64,000 nt of DNA from Piscinibacter gummiphilus (GCF_002116905.1 NZ_CP015118.1:4526001-4590000); one strand, 5' to 3'. Counted from the first letter of the stretch, positions 17,759 through 26,942 are shown. The notes: a model not told the origin generated them from the letters alone. A program made the numbers and translations.

Positions 17759-18571
17759 ATGCCCGTCGAGATGAAGCTGCAGCACGTCCCCGCCTCCCGC
17801 GGGGCGATGTGGGTGCGCCAGGGGTTCCGCGCGTTCGCGCTGCGGCCGCTGGCGTTCATGGCCCTGTTGTTCACCTACACGTTCGCCAGCCTGCTGCTGT
17901 TCCAGCTGCCGTGGATCGGGCTCGTCGCCCTCGCCTGCCCGCCGCTGCTCGCGCTCGTCTTCATGATCGGCACCCAGCTCGCGCTGAACGGCCGCATCCC
18001 CACGCCCGCACTCTTCGCCGCGCCGTTCCGCGTGAGCCGCGCCCAGAGCTTCGCGCTGGCCAAGCTCGGGGTGCTGTTCCTGCTGCTGTCGGTCGGTGTG
18101 GTGCTCCTCGGCCACTGGGCCGACGGTGGCAGCCTGGTCCGTGCGATGGGGCTGATGTCCCGCCAGGACAATCCCGCCGCGCAGAAGGAGCTGGCCGAGC
18201 TGTTCGTCTCGCCCCAGCTGCAGTTCGGCGTGCTGCTGCGCTTCGGCCTGATCGCGTTCCTGATGCTGCTGTTCGCGCACGCGTCGGCCCTCGTGCACTG
18301 GGGCGCCCACGGCACGGCCAAGTCCCTGTTCTTCAGCACGGTCGCCGTGTGGCGCAACAAGGCGGCCTTCGTCGTGTACGCCGCCACCGGTTTCCTCGTG
18401 CAGATGGGGTTCTCGATGCTCACGTCGGTGCTGTTCGCGATCGCCCCGCAGATCGCGAGCCTCGTCATGCTGGTCACGAGCGTCGTGCTCGCCACCGTGT
18501 TCTGCACCTCGCTGTTCTTCACCTTCGTCGACAGTTTCGAAGCGTCCATCACCCCGCCTGCGGAGTCCTGA
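17759..18571 (+). CDS. BPSS1780-type integral membrane protein
   Basis: 270 residues with about six hydrophobic segments, starting at about 32-60 and continuing at 98-118, 158-180, 198-220 and 225-255. The sequence pattern (N-terminal VPASRGAMWVRQGF, repeated membrane pairs) fits the BPSS1780 family, common in Burkholderiales and of unknown function. It follows thrB by 24 bp and precedes an SDR gene by 4 bp, so the four genes from 16470 may be one transcript. Confidence 0.85.
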   Translation: MPVEMKLQHVPASRGAMWVRQGFRAFALRPLAFMALLFTYTFASLLLFQLPWIGLVALACPPLLALVFMIGTQLALNGRIPTPALFAAPFRVSRAQSFALAKLGVLFLLLSVGVVLLGHWADGGSLVRAMGLMSRQDNPAAQKELAELFVSPQLQFGVLLRFGLIAFLMLLFAHASALVHWGAHGTAKSLFFSTVAVWRNKAAFVVYAATGFLVQMGFSMLTSVLFAIAPQIASLVMLVTSVVLATVFCTSLFFTFVDSFEASITPPAES

Positions 18572-18575
18572 CCCC

Positions 18576-19334
18576 ATGAGCACCCCGAGCAAGATCGCCC
18601 TCGTCACCGGCGCCGGCACCGGCATCGGCCGCGCCACCAGCCTTGCGCTGCTGCGCGCGGGTTACGCCGTGGCCCTCGCCGGCCGCCGCGCCGAACCGCT
18701 GCAGGCCGTCGTCGCCGAGGCGGGTGAACTGGGGGTCCATGCGCTCGCGGTGCCCACCGACGTGGGCGACCCCGACTCGGTCAAGGCGCTGTTCGCAGCC
18801 ATCGACGCGCGCTTCGGCCGCCTCGACCTGCTCTTCAACAACGCCGGCTCCGGAGCGCCCGCCGTGCCCCTCGACGAACTGCCGTTCGAGACGTGGAAGA
18901 AGGTCGTGGACGTGAACCTCACCGGCCCCTTCCTGTGCACGCAGGAAGCCTTCCGCATCATGAAGCGCCAGACGCCGCAGGGCGGGCGCATCATCAACAA
19001 CGGCTCGATCTCGGCGCATGCGCCGCGGCCGTTCACGGCACCGTACACGTCGACCAAACACGCGATCACGGGCCTCACGAAGGCCACCTCGCTCGACGGC
19101 CGCGCCTGGAACATCGCCTGCGGCCAGATCGACATCGGCAACGCCGCCACCGAGATGACCGAACGCATGACCCGCGGCATCCTGCAGGCCAACGGCCAGA
19201 CGGTGGTCGAGCCGCGCATGGACGTCCAGCACGTGGCCGACGCCATCGTGCACATGGCCGCGCTGCCGCTCGAATCGAACGTGCAGTTCATGACGATCAT
19301 GGCGACGAAGATGCCGTACATCGGGCGCGGTTGA
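18576..19334 (+). CDS. Short-chain dehydrogenase/reductase
   Basis: 252 residues, classical SDR. The dinucleotide site TGAGTGIG is near residue 11 and NNAG near 88. The catalytic set is N-S-Y-K, with the active site YTSTK around residue 160. The substrate cannot be inferred. The start is 4 bp after the membrane-protein stop. The gene ends just before a single REP arm and a strong hairpin. Confidence 0.9.
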   Translation: MSTPSKIALVTGAGTGIGRATSLALLRAGYAVALAGRRAEPLQAVVAEAGELGVHALAVPTDVGDPDSVKALFAAIDARFGRLDLLFNNAGSGAPAVPLDELPFETWKKVVDVNLTGPFLCTQEAFRIMKRQTPQGGRIINNGSISAHAPRPFTAPYTSTKHAITGLTKATSLDGRAWNIACGQIDIGNAATEMTERMTRGILQANGQTVVEPRMDVQHVADAIVHMAALPLESNVQFMTIMATKMPYIGRG

Positions 19335-19353
19335 TCGCTGCGCCCGTGCCCAG

Positions 19354-19377
19354 GGTCCCGGCCTTCGCCGGGACGAC
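19354..19377. repeat. Single REP-like arm
   Basis: One arm of the window's palindromic repeat (GGTCCCGGCCTTCGCCGGGA onward), without a partner. It lies between convergent genes, 20 bp after the SDR stop codon. Confidence 0.75.
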
Positions 19378-19387
19378 CCCGAAGTGA

Positions 19388-19419
19388 AACGGCCCGCAGG
19401 CTTGCGCCTGCGGGCCGTT
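19388..19419. terminator. Bidirectional hairpin between convergent SDR and phoX genes
   Basis: A perfect 14-bp stem, AACGGCCCGCAGGC with GCCTGCGGGCCGTT, closes a 4-nt loop TTGC. The stem ends in A/T pairs on both sides. It lies 18 bp from the phoX stop and 54 bp from the SDR stop, so it can terminate both. The U-tract is short, which is usual in high-GC genomes. Confidence 0.7.
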
Positions 19420-19436
19420 GTCACGTCAGGAGACGA

Positions 19437-21743
19437 TCAGCTGCCGATGCGGCCGCCGTCGTTCTTCGTGATCGCGATCGTGGCCGAACGCGGACGCGAC
19501 GTGGCGTTGCCCGCCGTGGCCTGGTAGCCGGCGTTGCCCGGCCAGTGGCTCTTGTACTTCGACGGATCGCCGATGTCGGCCGGCGACAGGCCTTCGCCCG
19601 GGTGCTGGATGTTCGCGAACAGCGTCTTGCCGTCCGGCGTTTCCGTGCAGCCGGTGAGTTCGCACTCGACCGGGCCCACGAGGAAGCGCTTCAGCGTCGT
19701 GGCGGTAGGCTGCTTGCCGACGAACGTGTCGACCGTGCGCAGCGTGGTGACACCGGTCTTGTCCTTGTAGGTGAGCGTCGTCTTCGCACCGTCGCCGACC
19801 ACACCCGGAACGCCGACCAGCATCATGCAGTTCGTCGCGTCGGTGTAGGCGCCATCGTCGGTCTGGATCCAGCACAGGCCGGTGTTCTGGCTGAACCAGA
19901 GGCCGTCCGGGCTCGAGAAGTCGTTGTCATCGGTCAACGCCGAGATGTTGATCGTCGACAGCTGCGGCTTCTCCGCCACCGTTTCCGGCGTGGCCTGCGC
20001 GCCGAACAGATAAACGTCCCACTTGAACGTGAGCGCGGCCGCCTCGCCACCCGTCTCGGCCATGCGGATGATGTGGCCGTTGACGTTGCCGCCCTGGTTC
20101 GCGCCGTTCTTCAGGTCATCGTATGCGCGCGGGTTGGCGGCATCGACTTCCTGCGCGGCACCCACCGTGATCGAACGGTTCGAGTTGTTCGTCAGCGTGT
20201 AGTAGATCTCGCCCGTGGTCGGGTGCACCGCGCACCACTCCGGACGGTCCATCTTGGTCGCACCGACGGCGTCCGCGGCGAGGCGAGCGTTGACGAGCAC
20301 GTCGGCCTGGTCGGCGAAAGCGTACGTCGCGTAGCCCGAGATGGCGGCGTTCGCGATGTTCAGTTCGATCCAGGTGCCCGTGCCGTCGGCAGCGAACTTG
20401 GCGACGTACAGCTTGCCCGTGTCCAGGTACGCGTCACCGGTGGTGATGCGGTTGGTGGGGTTCGCGTCGGCGGCGTTCCAGGTCTTCGTCGAGACGAACT
20501 TGTAGATGTACTCGCCACGCGAGTCGTCGCCCATGTAGACGGCCAGCGGCTTGCTGGCCACGACCTTGCCGAAGGCGGCGCTCTCGTGGGCGAAACGACC
20601 GAGGCCCGTGCGCTTCTTGACGGCCACGGCCTTGTCGAACACGTCCATCTCGACGATGTAGCCGAAGCCGTTCAGCTCGTTGCGGTAGTCGTCGGTGCCG
20701 TCGGTGCTGGCGCCGGTCTTTCCGATGAAGAAGCGGGCGGCGCGGTCGTCCGTCGCGGCGTCACCGGTGGCGGGCACGGTTTCCCAGCCGTGGCGGCTCG
20801 AGGCCGTCTGGTTCACGCCGTAGCGGTTCAGCGAGGCCACGCTCTTGTCGTTGCCGCGGATCGTGTTGTCGGTGGTGTGGCCGGCGCGGCTGCGGGTGAA
20901 GTAGCCCGCCCAGTTTTCTTCGCCGGTCAGGAACGTGCCCCAGGGGGTGCGGCCGGTGCCGCAGTTGTTGATGGTGCCGCGGATCTTGGTGCCGTCGACC
21001 GAGTACTTCGTCTTCACCAGCGCGTTGCCGCGGACGGGACCGGACAGCTGAAGTTCCGTGAAGGGCGTGACGCGGCGGTTCAGCGCGCCGGCCTGCACGT
21101 AGGCCCACTGGCCGTTCGTCTTCTTGACCTCGACGACCGACAGGCCGTGGATGTCGATTTCCTTGAGGGCTTCGCTGGCCGGACGCGGGTTCACCGTGCC
21201 GCCGTTGGCGTGCAGGTAGAACGAACGCACGTCGGCGTTGCTCGTGGCCTCGTGGTTCATCGCCAGCAGGCCGCGTTCGGAGTTGTTGGCGTCGGGCGCA
21301 TTGCCGGTGGCGGCCAGGCCGAAGTACTCCATGCCGTCGTGGTGGTCGCCGGCGCGCTTGTCCATGTCGACGTCGGTGCCGTCGTTCTTGTACGCCGCGA
21401 CACCCGCGACGATCGGGTCACCCAGCGCGTAGATCGGGGCGGCGGTGTAGCCGACCGGCACGGTGACCTTGTCGTCCCGGCTCTTCGCCACGGCCGCGAA
21501 GGCCAGCGAGGTGATGGCCGACGGCGCGGCGGGCACCGGGGTCACCGGCTCGTCGTCGTCGCTGCCGCAGGCGGTGAGGCCCCAGGTGCCGAGCACGGCC
21601 GTGGCGGCGGTGCCGACACCCCCGCGCAGCATCGAGCGGCGGCTCAGGCGGGCGTCGAGCACCGTCAGGAAGCTGTCGTTGCCGGAGGTGTTGAGGTCGA
21701 TGTCGTCGTGGTCGACGGAGAGGTTTTGGACTTCGTTGTTCAC
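19437..21743 (-). CDS. phoX: PhoX-type alkaline phosphatase, Tat-exported
   Basis: 768 residues. A twin-arginine signal (SRRSMLRGG, about 34-42) ends with a Cys-containing TACGS that may also allow lipidation. The DUF839/PhoX beta-propeller features are present: NNCGTGRTPWGTFLTGEE (about 255), GRFAHES, DDSRGEYIYKF and SPDGLWF. PhoX uses a Fe-Ca cofactor to release phosphate from monoesters and is typically induced at low phosphate. A well-formed Pho-box candidate lies 40-84 bp upstream. It is downstream of uvrD on the same strand but has its own promoter region. Confidence 0.93.
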   Translation of the reverse strand: MNNEVQNLSVDHDDIDLNTSGNDSFLTVLDARLSRRSMLRGGVGTAATAVLGTWGLTACGSDDDEPVTPVPAAPSAITSLAFAAVAKSRDDKVTVPVGYTAAPIYALGDPIVAGVAAYKNDGTDVDMDKRAGDHHDGMEYFGLAATGNAPDANNSERGLLAMNHEATSNADVRSFYLHANGGTVNPRPASEALKEIDIHGLSVVEVKKTNGQWAYVQAGALNRRVTPFTELQLSGPVRGNALVKTKYSVDGTKIRGTINNCGTGRTPWGTFLTGEENWAGYFTRSRAGHTTDNTIRGNDKSVASLNRYGVNQTASSRHGWETVPATGDAATDDRAARFFIGKTGASTDGTDDYRNELNGFGYIVEMDVFDKAVAVKKRTGLGRFAHESAAFGKVVASKPLAVYMGDDSRGEYIYKFVSTKTWNAADANPTNRITTGDAYLDTGKLYVAKFAADGTGTWIELNIANAAISGYATYAFADQADVLVNARLAADAVGATKMDRPEWCAVHPTTGEIYYTLTNNSNRSITVGAAQEVDAANPRAYDDLKNGANQGGNVNGHIIRMAETGGEAAALTFKWDVYLFGAQATPETVAEKPQLSTINISALTDDNDFSSPDGLWFSQNTGLCWIQTDDGAYTDATNCMMLVGVPGVVGDGAKTTLTYKDKTGVTTLRTVDTFVGKQPTATTLKRFLVGPVECELTGCTETPDGKTLFANIQHPGEGLSPADIGDPSKYKSHWPGNAGYQATAGNATSRPRSATIAITKNDGGRIGS

Positions 21744-21782
21744 TGCAGGGCTCTTTTGTGAAGAAAGATTTCGTACCGCTGC

Positions 21783-21836
21783 AGGTTAAAAAGCGACCGT
21801 GAAGAGTCCGTGACAGTCTCGAGACATTCCTGTCAC
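21783..21836 (-). promoter_or_regulatory. Candidate Pho box array and -10 for phoX
   Basis: On the minus strand three heptamers recur every 11 bp: ATGTCTC (21821-21827), CTGTCAC (21810-21816, matching 6 of 7 bases of CTGTCAT) and TCTTCAC (21799-21805). After 10 bp follows TAACCT (21783-21788) as a possible -10. Just upstream, GTGACAG (21830-21836) makes an inverted pair with CTGTCAC. The start codon is 39 nt past the -10. This is the best of the three Pho-box candidates. Confidence 0.55.
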
Positions 21837-21906
21837 ATCGGTAGCCCGATCGCCCTCCGTCCACCGGCTCATCGCACGCCTCCCGGCGCGCGAACCGGCC
21901 CGTTCG

Positions 21907-24267
21907 TCAATCCACCGGCGTCAGCTTCGCGATGCTCAGCTGGAGCCACTTCATCCCGTGGCGGCCGAAGTTCACCTGGGCGCGGGCGTCCTCGCCCTGC
22001 CCTTCGATGGTGAGGATCACGCCCTCGCCGAACTTGTTGTGGAACACCGACTGGCCGGACTTCAGGCCCTGGGCCGTGGTGGTCTTCGGTCCGGCGCTGC
22101 TGGCGGTGTTGAGCGTGTTGGGCCGCGGTGCCTGCTGGCCGGCGCCCACGATGCCCGACAGGCCGGAGCCCTTCTGCCAGGCCGACTGGTATTCGCGCGC
22201 GAAACCCGAGCCGAAGCCCTGGTTGCGCGGCGTGAGCCAGCGCAGCGTGTTCTCGGGCAGCTCGTCGAAGAAGCGGCTCTTGACGTTGTAGCGGGTCTGG
22301 CCGTGCAGCATGCGCGTCTGGCTGAAGCTCAGGTACAGCCGCTTGCGCGCGCGCGTGATGGCCACGTACATCAGCCGGCGCTCCTCCTCGATGCCGTTGA
22401 TGTCGGCCACGCTCTTCTCGTTCGGGAACAGCCCTTCCTCGAGGCCGGTGATGAACACCGCGTCGAACTCGAGGCCCTTGGCCGCGTGCACGGTCATCAG
22501 CTGGATGGCGTCCTGCCCGGCCTGTGCCTGGTTGTCGCCGGCCTCGAGCGAGGCGTGCGTGAGGAAGGCCGCGAGGGGCGACATGATCTCGCCGGTCTCG
22601 GCGTCGGGCGTGAGGTCCACGGCGGCCACGGCCACCGGGAGGCCCTCGGCCAACGCGCCGGCGTGTTCGTCCACCGGCAGGGCCACGGCGTCCTTGCCGA
22701 AGCCTTCCTGCGTGACGAAGGCCTCCGCGGCGTTGACCAGTTCCTCCAGGTTCTCGAGGCGGTCCTTGCCGTCCTTGTCCGTCGTGTAGAACGTGACGAG
22801 GCCCGAGTGGTGCAGCATGTGCTCGATGATCTCGCGCAGCGTGAGGCCGCGCGTGCCCTCGCGCATCGCGTCGATCAGGGCCACGAAGCCCTGCAGGTTC
22901 GAGCCGCTCTTGCCGGCCACCGCGCCCACGCTCTGGCTCAGGCTGCGGCCGCTGGTGCGGGCGGCGTCCTGCAGCTGCTCGACGCTGCGCGCACCGATGC
23001 CGCGTGCGGGGAAGTTCACCACGCGCAGGAAGCTGGTGTCGTCGTTCGGGTTCTCGATCAGGCGCAGGTAGCTCAGCGCGTGCTTCACCTCGGCGCGTTC
23101 GAAGAAGCGCAGGCCGCCGTACACCTTGTACGGCACGCCGGCATTGAACAGCGCGCTTTCCATCACGCGGCTCTGCGCGTTGCTGCGGTACAGCAGCGCG
23201 ATGTCGCTGCGGTTCACGCCGTCCCGGTGCAGCTGTTTCGCCTCGTCGACGAACCACTGGGCCTCGGCGAAGTCGCTCGTGGCCTCGAACACCCGCACCG
23301 GTTCGCCGGGGCCGGCCTCGGTGCTGAGGTTCTTGCCGAGGCGCTTGGAGTTGTGGGCGATCAGTTCGTTGGCCGCGTCGAGGATGTTGCCGAACGAGCG
23401 GTAGTTGCGCTCGAGCTTGATGACCTGCTGCACCTTGAACTCGCGTTCGAAGTCGGTCATGTTGCCCACCTGGGCGCCCCGGAACGCGTAGATGCTCTGG
23501 TCGTCGTCACCCACCGCGAACACCGCGGTGTGGGGGCCGGCGAACATCTTCAGCCACGCGTACTGAAGCTTGTTGGTGTCCTGGAACTCGTCGACGAGGA
23601 TGTGGCGGAAGCGGTGCTGGTAGTGGTCGCGCAGCGCGGCGTTGTCGCGCAGGATCTCGTACGTGCGCAGCATCAGCTCGGCGAAGTCGACCACGCCCTC
23701 GCGCTGGCACTGGTCTTCATAGGCCTGGTACACCTCGGCGAGCACGCGGCTCTGCGCGTCGTGCACCTCGATGTCGCCCGGGCGCAGGCCCTCTTCCTTG
23801 GCGCCGGCGATGGCCCAGGTGATCTGCTTGGGGACGTACCGTTCCTCGTCGAGGTTCATCGCCTTGATCACCCGCTTCACGGCCGACAGCTGGTCGGCCG
23901 AGTCGAGGATCTGGAAGCCCTGCGGCAGCCCGGCGAGTTTCCAGTGCGCCCGCAGGAAGCGGTTGCACAGGCCGTGGAACGTGCCGATCCACATGCCCCG
24001 CACGGGCATCGGCAGCATCGCGCCCAAGCGGGTGAGCATTTCCTTCGCGGCCTTGTTCGTGAAGGTCACCGCCATCACGCCGCCGGGCGACAGCTGGCCG
24101 GTCTGGATGAGCCACGCGATGCGGGTGGTCAGCACCCGGGTCTTGCCCGACCCCGCCCCGGCCAGGATCAGCGCGGGACGCGCCGGGAGCGTGACGGCCG
24201 CGAGCTGTTCCGGATTCAGGTTGTGCAGCAGCGGGGACGTCGGATCGGAGGAAACAGGGGAATGCAT
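21907..24267 (-). CDS. uvrD: DNA helicase II (UvrD)
   Basis: 786 residues, superfamily 1A 3'-5' helicase. Walker A AGAGSGKT is near residue 37, DEFQDT near 222, and GDDDQSIYAFRGA follows. The C-terminal tail has the UvrD/PcrA-type Tudor-like FGEGVILTIEGQG. It unwinds DNA in nucleotide excision and mismatch repair and removes RecA filaments. Rep is a close relative, but the length and tail favour UvrD. I found no convincing LexA box in the 98 bp upstream. Confidence 0.94.
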   Translation of the reverse strand: MHSPVSSDPTSPLLHNLNPEQLAAVTLPARPALILAGAGSGKTRVLTTRIAWLIQTGQLSPGGVMAVTFTNKAAKEMLTRLGAMLPMPVRGMWIGTFHGLCNRFLRAHWKLAGLPQGFQILDSADQLSAVKRVIKAMNLDEERYVPKQITWAIAGAKEEGLRPGDIEVHDAQSRVLAEVYQAYEDQCQREGVVDFAELMLRTYEILRDNAALRDHYQHRFRHILVDEFQDTNKLQYAWLKMFAGPHTAVFAVGDDDQSIYAFRGAQVGNMTDFEREFKVQQVIKLERNYRSFGNILDAANELIAHNSKRLGKNLSTEAGPGEPVRVFEATSDFAEAQWFVDEAKQLHRDGVNRSDIALLYRSNAQSRVMESALFNAGVPYKVYGGLRFFERAEVKHALSYLRLIENPNDDTSFLRVVNFPARGIGARSVEQLQDAARTSGRSLSQSVGAVAGKSGSNLQGFVALIDAMREGTRGLTLREIIEHMLHHSGLVTFYTTDKDGKDRLENLEELVNAAEAFVTQEGFGKDAVALPVDEHAGALAEGLPVAVAAVDLTPDAETGEIMSPLAAFLTHASLEAGDNQAQAGQDAIQLMTVHAAKGLEFDAVFITGLEEGLFPNEKSVADINGIEEERRLMYVAITRARKRLYLSFSQTRMLHGQTRYNVKSRFFDELPENTLRWLTPRNQGFGSGFAREYQSAWQKGSGLSGIVGAGQQAPRPNTLNTASSAGPKTTTAQGLKSGQSVFHNKFGEGVILTIEGQGEDARAQVNFGRHGMKWLQLSIAKLTPVD

Positions 24268-24329
24268 TCCCGCATTCTATTGAGCCGCGGCTGGCCCGAA
24301 CGAGGGAGCCAGATCCGTTCCTTTTTGGC

Positions 24330-24358
24330 TGGACACTCGCCGTTTTTGGGATTATTTT
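24330..24358 (+). promoter_or_regulatory. Candidate sigma-70 promoter for the DUF6502-DUF4382 operon
   Basis: TGGACA (24330-24335), a 17-bp spacer, TATTTT (24353-24358). The hexamers match the consensus at 5 and 4 positions. Transcription would start around 24365, at or beside the GTG start codon, so the mRNA may be leaderless. Confidence 0.5.
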
Positions 24359-24365
24359 CCCAATT

Positions 24366-25202
24366 GTGTCCGAAACGCCCACCCTGCCCCGCGCCCTCGA
24401 ACAGGCGCTGACCCGCCTGTTGCGTCCGCTGTGCCGGCTGATGCTGCGGCACGGCATGTCCTTCGGCGCCTTCCAGGCGGTGGCCAAGCGGACGTACGTC
24501 GACGTGGCCATGACCGAGTTCGCCCTGCCCGGCAAGAAGCCGTCGATCTCCCGGGTGTCGATCCTGTCGGGCCTCACCCGCAAGGAGGTGCAGCGGCTGC
24601 TCGCCGAACCCGCCGAGGCCGATGCCGTCGGCGCCGAGCGCTACAACCGCGCCTCGCGGGTGCTGACCGGCTGGGTGCGCGACAGCGACTACAACGACCC
24701 CCAGGGCCAGCCCCGGGCGTTGCCCGTGGAGGGCGATGCCAGCTTCGCCACGCTGGTGCGCCGCCACAGCGGCGACATGCCGGCGCGGGCGGTGCTCGAC
24801 GAACTGATGCGGGTGGGCGCGGTGCGCCGCCTCGACGACGCGCGCGTGGCGCTGGTCGCCCGCGCCTACGTGCCGCAGGCGAGCGTCACCGACAAGCTGC
24901 ACATCCTCGGCACCGATGTGGCCGACCTGATCGGCACCATCGACCACAACCTCGTCCACGGCGCGGCACAACCCCGCTTCCAGCGCAAGGTGCTGTACCA
25001 CGCCATCCCGGCCGAGGCCGCCCCTGCGTTCCACGCCCTGGCGGCCGCCGAATCGCAGGCCCTGCTGCTGCGCCTCGACCGCTGGCTGGCCGCGCACGAC
25101 ACCGCCTCCCCCACCGATGCGCGCGTGCGCATCGGCCTGGGCATCCATGCCGTCGAGGAGGCCGTGCCGGCCGGCCTCGCGACCGAAAGCCACGCCCCAT
25201 GA
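24366..25202 (+). CDS. DUF6502 family protein, putative regulator
   Basis: 278 residues from a GTG. The N-terminal part (about 1-110) is Arg-rich and helical (LLRPLCRLMLRHGMSFGAF, then SRVSILSGLTRKEV), like a winged-helix or Fis-type DNA-binding region. The family is annotated only as DUF6502. Its TGA overlaps the next ATG by four bases (ATGA), so it is co-translated with a DUF4382 lipoprotein. This pairing suggests it controls or serves that lipoprotein, but neither role is known. Confidence 0.82.
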   Translation: MSETPTLPRALEQALTRLLRPLCRLMLRHGMSFGAFQAVAKRTYVDVAMTEFALPGKKPSISRVSILSGLTRKEVQRLLAEPAEADAVGAERYNRASRVLTGWVRDSDYNDPQGQPRALPVEGDASFATLVRRHSGDMPARAVLDELMRVGAVRRLDDARVALVARAYVPQASVTDKLHILGTDVADLIGTIDHNLVHGAAQPRFQRKVLYHAIPAEAAPAFHALAAAESQALLLRLDRWLAAHDTASPTDARVRIGLGIHAVEEAVPAGLATESHAP

Positions 25203-26398
25203 GCCTCCGCGATTTCACACCGGCCGCGCTGGCCGCCTCCCTGCTGCTCACCGCCTGCGGTGGCGGAGGGAACACGGGAGGCGGAGGCGGCATCGGCGGC
25301 ACGGGCGGCACCATGCGCCTGTCGATCACCGACGCCCCGGCCTGCGGCTACGACACACTGCACGTGACGATCGAGCGCGTGCGCGTCCACCAGAGCGCAA
25401 GCGCCGCTGACGGCGACGCCGGCTGGTCCGAGATCGTGCTGTCGCCCGCCCGCCGCATCGACCTGCTCACGCTCACCAACGGCACGCTTGCGGACCTCGG
25501 CGAAGTCACGCTGCCCGCAGGGCGCTACACGCAGGTCCGGCTCGTGCTCGCCGACAACGCCGCGGCGGGTGTTCCCGCCAACGCGGTGCGGCCCACCGGC
25601 AGCCCCGAGACGGCGCTCACCACGCCGTCGGCCCAGCAGCCGGGCGGCCTCAAGCTCGCCGCGGGCATCGACGTGACCGAGGGCCAGGTGGCGGAAGCGG
25701 TGCTCGATTTCGACGCCTGCAAGTCGATCGTGCGCCGGGGCACCGCGGGCCAGTACAACCTGAAGCCGGTCATCTCCGTCATCCCCGTGCGCGCGGGCGG
25801 CGGCGACCGCCTGATCTCCAGCCAGCGGGTCACCGGCTACCTCGATCCGTCGATCGCCGCCGGCGCCTCGGTGTCGATGCAGCTCGACGGCGTGCCCGTG
25901 AAGGCCACGGTGCCCGACCCCGCCGGCCGCTTCGTGCTGTACCCGGTGCCCGTGGGCACGTACGACCTCGTGGTGACGGCGCCCGGCCGCGCGGTCGCCG
26001 TGGTGTCGGGTGTGCCCGTCTCCGCTTCGTCCGAGACACGCCTCAACGACGCCTCGCACCCGGTGCTGCCACCGACGAGCTCGCCCCGCGCCGTCACGGG
26101 CCGCGTCCAACCGCCCACGGCCACGGTGCGGGCCTTGCAGACGGTGCCCGGCGGCCCCGCGGTCGAAGTAGCCTGGGGTCCGGTCGACGCGGGCTCGGGC
26201 GACTTCGATCTCTCGGTGCCCGTCGGCCTGCCCGTGCGCGCGGTCTACGCCCGCCCGCCGGCGATGCTCGACTTCGCCGTCAACCTCGCCGGCACGCCGT
26301 CGGCCCGCATCGACGCCCGTTCCGACGGCGCACGCCAGACGCTCGACATCGACCCCACGGCCACCACGGTGCCGCCGGCCAACTTCAGCTTCCCCTGA
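25199..26398 (+). CDS. DUF4382 lipoprotein
   Basis: 399 residues. The lipoprotein signal has lipobox LTAC (Cys at about 19), followed by a Gly-rich linker. The DUF4382 domain starts at about 38 (MRLSITDAPACGYDTLHV) and includes GRYTQVRLVL near 110. A second beta-rich region (about 200-300) resembles carboxypeptidase-regulatory or Ig-like folds: GYLDPSIAAGASV and YPVPVGTYDLVV. It probably sits in the outer membrane or periplasm and binds a ligand or protein. Translationally coupled to the upstream DUF6502 gene. Confidence 0.85.
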   Translation: MSLRDFTPAALAASLLLTACGGGGNTGGGGGIGGTGGTMRLSITDAPACGYDTLHVTIERVRVHQSASAADGDAGWSEIVLSPARRIDLLTLTNGTLADLGEVTLPAGRYTQVRLVLADNAAAGVPANAVRPTGSPETALTTPSAQQPGGLKLAAGIDVTEGQVAEAVLDFDACKSIVRRGTAGQYNLKPVISVIPVRAGGGDRLISSQRVTGYLDPSIAAGASVSMQLDGVPVKATVPDPAGRFVLYPVPVGTYDLVVTAPGRAVAVVSGVPVSASSETRLNDASHPVLPPTSSPRAVTGRVQPPTATVRALQTVPGGPAVEVAWGPVDAGSGDFDLSVPVGLPVRAVYARPPAMLDFAVNLAGTPSARIDARSDGARQTLDIDPTATTVPPANFSFP

Positions 26399-26411
26399 AC
26401 GGCGGCCTCGC

Positions 26412-26915
26412 GTGAAACATCCCTGGATCCACGACCACCCCGCGCTGGCGCGCCCGGTGCCGGACGCCGCGGCCGGCATCGAGGTCGTCGAGATCGTGCA
26501 CCCCGAGCGCTTCTGCTTCGGCGCCGAGACGCGAAGCCCGGCCTCCCCCGCGCAGGCCCGCATCCTGATCCTGGACACGCTGGCCCACCTCGCCGCGATC
26601 ACGGCGTCCATGCTCACCGACCTCGGGTACGAGGCCCGCTGGTGCATCGACAGCCGCGACGTCATCGAACACCTCGACCGCGACGCGGCCTGCGACCTCC
26701 TGGTCGCCCCGGCCTTGAACCCGACGCTGGACGCCGGCCTCGCGCTGGCCCGCGCGGCCCAGGCCCGCCAGCCCGCGCTGCGCATCCTGCTCACGCACGG
26801 CTCGGCGCAGGACGTGGGCACGGCGCCCTTCGAGCGACTGGCCAAGCCCTACAGCCAGACCAAGCTGCACCACAAGGTGCGCCAGGTGCTGGTAGCCCCG
26901 CCCGGCACGCCGTAA
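26412..26915 (+). CDS. Divergent receiver-domain protein lacking the phosphoacceptor
   Basis: 167 residues from a GTG. Residues about 50-160 follow the response-regulator receiver pattern: acidic D55 after ILIL, the switch LLTHGS near 126-131 and the conserved K145-P146. The phosphorylatable Asp expected around residue 100 is replaced by Pro (DLLVAPALNP). It therefore probably does not accept phosphate and acts as a pseudo-receiver. There is no output domain. It follows the DUF4382 gene by 13 bp and is followed by a terminator, so it may be the last gene of that operon. Confidence 0.75.
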   Translation: MKHPWIHDHPALARPVPDAAAGIEVVEIVHPERFCFGAETRSPASPAQARILILDTLAHLAAITASMLTDLGYEARWCIDSRDVIEHLDRDAACDLLVAPALNPTLDAGLALARAAQARQPALRILLTHGSAQDVGTAPFERLAKPYSQTKLHHKVRQVLVAPPGTP

Positions 26916-26942
26916 GGATTTCCAAGCGGCGTAGAATTCGTC

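Noticed and set aside
24268..24330. LexA box upstream of uvrD
   Set aside because: No CTGT-N8-ACAG-type site was seen in the short upstream region.
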